DNA of 58,739 bases from positions 1 to 58,739 of the forward strand of contig JADLHL010000179.1 in NCBI GenBank assembly GCA_020848815.1. Direction: 5' to 3'. Position numbers and translations under genes: made by a program. This stretch comes from Chitinophagaceae bacterium (lineage in GTDB: Bacteria > Bacteroidota > Bacteroidia > Chitinophagales > Chitinophagaceae). The notes beneath the pieces are model-generated. The model was not told the origin of the DNA and ran no database searches. It was given only the letters and a program-made list of their open reading frames with translations. This document shows, in pieces, positions 57,696 through 58,739 of this stretch. The first letter of the stretch is position 1; each line of letters opens with the position of its first letter.

Positions 57696-58724
57696 TTATT
57701 TATTGGCTAATTGACCACAGGCAGCATCAATGTCTTTGCCTCGGCTGCGACGCAGGCGGGCATTCACTTTATGCTTGTCGAGATAGGCCATGAACGCATC
57801 CGTTTTTTCTTCAGTAGGCTTGCGGAACTGCGCCATATCAATGGGGTTGTACTCAATAATGTTGATGAGATCGGCAGGTATCTGGCGGTACAGTTTTATC
57901 AAATCATCAGCATCTTTCAAACTATCGTTAAACGAGTCGAAAAGAATGTACTCAAGGGTAATTTCATTCTTCGTTTTCTGATAAAAATAATTGAGTGCTT
58001 CTATCAACGATTTGATGTCATTGGTATCGTTGATGGGCATGATTTCGTGGCGTTTAGCATCGGTGGCTGCATGCAGGCTCAGGGCCAGTTTAAACTTCAC
58101 TTCATCATCGCCCAATTTCTTAATCATTTTTGCTACACCTGCAGTGCTCACCGTAATGCGGCGTGGACTCATGCCCAAGCCATCGGGTGCACTAATGCGT
58201 TCAATGGCCTTGAGTACATTTTGATAATTGAGCAGTGGTTCGCCCATGCCCATAAATACAATATTGGTGAGTTTGTGATCGTACACCCGCTGGCTCTGCT
58301 GGTTGATGAGTACCACTTCATCGTAGATTTCATCGAACGTGAGGTTGCGTTTACGATCGAGGTAGCCCGTAGCGCAAAACTTACAGCTGAGGCTGCAACC
58401 AATCTGGCTGCTTACACAGGCTGTTTTGCGTTCGTCGGTTGGAATCAATACGCCTTCTACCGCATGGCCATCCCAGGTTTTGAAACGGCTTTTCACCGTG
58501 CCATCGGCGCTGTATTGCGACTCGTCGATGATAAGGGCAGGCAGGCTGAAATGTTCGCCTAACTGCTGGCGCAGTTCTTTGCTCAGGTTGGTCATATCGG
58601 CAAAACTGTGTGCCTGTTTGGTCCACAGCCATTCCCACACCTGGTTGGCCCTGAATTTTTGCAAACCCTGAGCGGTAATCCATTGGGTGAGTTCTTCCTT
58701 GCTGAGCTGGCGAATGTTTTGCAT
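57696..58724 (-). CDS. rlmN: 23S rRNA (adenine2503-C2)-methyltransferase
   Basis: RlmN is a radical SAM enzyme that methylates A2503 of 23S rRNA (and A37 of some tRNAs). The 342-residue protein has the N-terminal helical domain (ELTQWITAQGLQKFRANQVW), the 4Fe-4S site QIGCSLSCKFCATGYLDRKR, NIVFMGMGEPLLNYQNVLKA, RITVSTAGV, ALSLHAATDAKRHEIMPIN, and the C-terminal methyl-carrying Cys in KDIDAACGQLA. The distinction from Cfr is supported by the chromosomal setting. It converges with the PqqB-like gene with only two bases between stops. Confidence 0.95.
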   Translation of the reverse strand: MQNIRQLSKEELTQWITAQGLQKFRANQVWEWLWTKQAHSFADMTNLSKELRQQLGEHFSLPALIIDESQYSADGTVKSRFKTWDGHAVEGVLIPTDERKTACVSSQIGCSLSCKFCATGYLDRKRNLTFDEIYDEVVLINQQSQRVYDHKLTNIVFMGMGEPLLNYQNVLKAIERISAPDGLGMSPRRITVSTAGVAKMIKKLGDDEVKFKLALSLHAATDAKRHEIMPINDTNDIKSLIEALNYFYQKTKNEITLEYILFDSFNDSLKDADDLIKLYRQIPADLINIIEYNPIDMAQFRKPTEEKTDAFMAYLDKHKVNARLRRSRGKDIDAACGQLANK

Positions 58725-58739
58725 GCGGCAAAGATAAGC

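Overview
This window is a chromosome fragment from a member of the Bacteroidota, most likely family Chitinophagaceae. The evidence is: two PorP/SprF-type outer-membrane proteins, type A and type B type IX secretion sorting domains, a GLPGLI-family protein, a BshA bacillithiol glycosyltransferase, Bacteroidota-type promoters (TTG-N18/19-TAnnTTTG upstream of rpsL, grpE and tRNA-Ser), few Shine-Dalgarno sequences, and several families of short intergenic palindromic repeats. Species cannot be fixed from the sequence alone.

Region 1 (1-20.7 kb) is mostly housekeeping. It holds the end of yidC, a GLPGLI protein, a TPR protein, a ComA-like phosphosulfolactate synthase overlapping aroE, a thioesterase-rdgB pair, ilvE, rpsL-rpsG (without fusA), adenine deaminase, anmK, upp, a PorP/SprF protein, a 3-methyladenine DNA glycosylase and an RsmI-like methyltransferase. 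Embedded at 8.1-11.3 kb is a locus with a homogentisate-prenyltransferase-like UbiA protein, a methyltransferase-like protein and a single-chain fusion of a phytol-kinase-like domain with a DUF92 (VTE6-like) domain. It looks like a prenyl-alcohol salvage and prenylquinone/tocochromanol module.

Region 2 (20.7-39.6 kb) holds bshA, queD-folE, an ECF sigma factor overlapping an unusual membrane protein (anti-sigma-like tail, TonB plug, vWA domain), a B12-binding radical SAM protein, a secreted T9SS client, grpE-dnaJ, a second vWA protein, hpt, a LysM glucosaminidase, a TPR protein, a zinc-ribbon coiled-coil protein and a Nif3-family protein.

Region 3 (39.8-47.3 kb) is a cell-surface locus: a 1604-residue PKD-repeat adhesin with a type B T9SS C-terminus, its SprF-like partner and an ArnT-like glycosyltransferase.

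Region 4 (47.4-56.8 kb) is the accessory region. tRNA-Ser(GCT), a four-helix-bundle protein and tRNA-Pro(TGG) are followed by an 8.2-kb island. A perfect 95-bp copy of the 3' half of tRNA-Pro plus its terminator lies at the far end, and a third 57-bp copy follows 0.3 kb later. Between the second and third copies sits only a small GIY-YIG nuclease gene, which makes a candidate minimal mobile cassette. The island carries a KTSC-domain lipoprotein, two PD-(D/E)XK-type nuclease genes, and a compact four-gene operon: RelE-like toxin candidate, XRE regulator, SecB-like chaperone, and a full-length type I restriction HsdR without HsdM or HsdS. Twin operator-like dyads 30 bp apart precede that operon. 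No integrase or transposase is visible.

The window ends with a secreted PqqB-like metallo-hydrolase and rlmN. All functional statements come from reading motifs and gene context; no database search was run.
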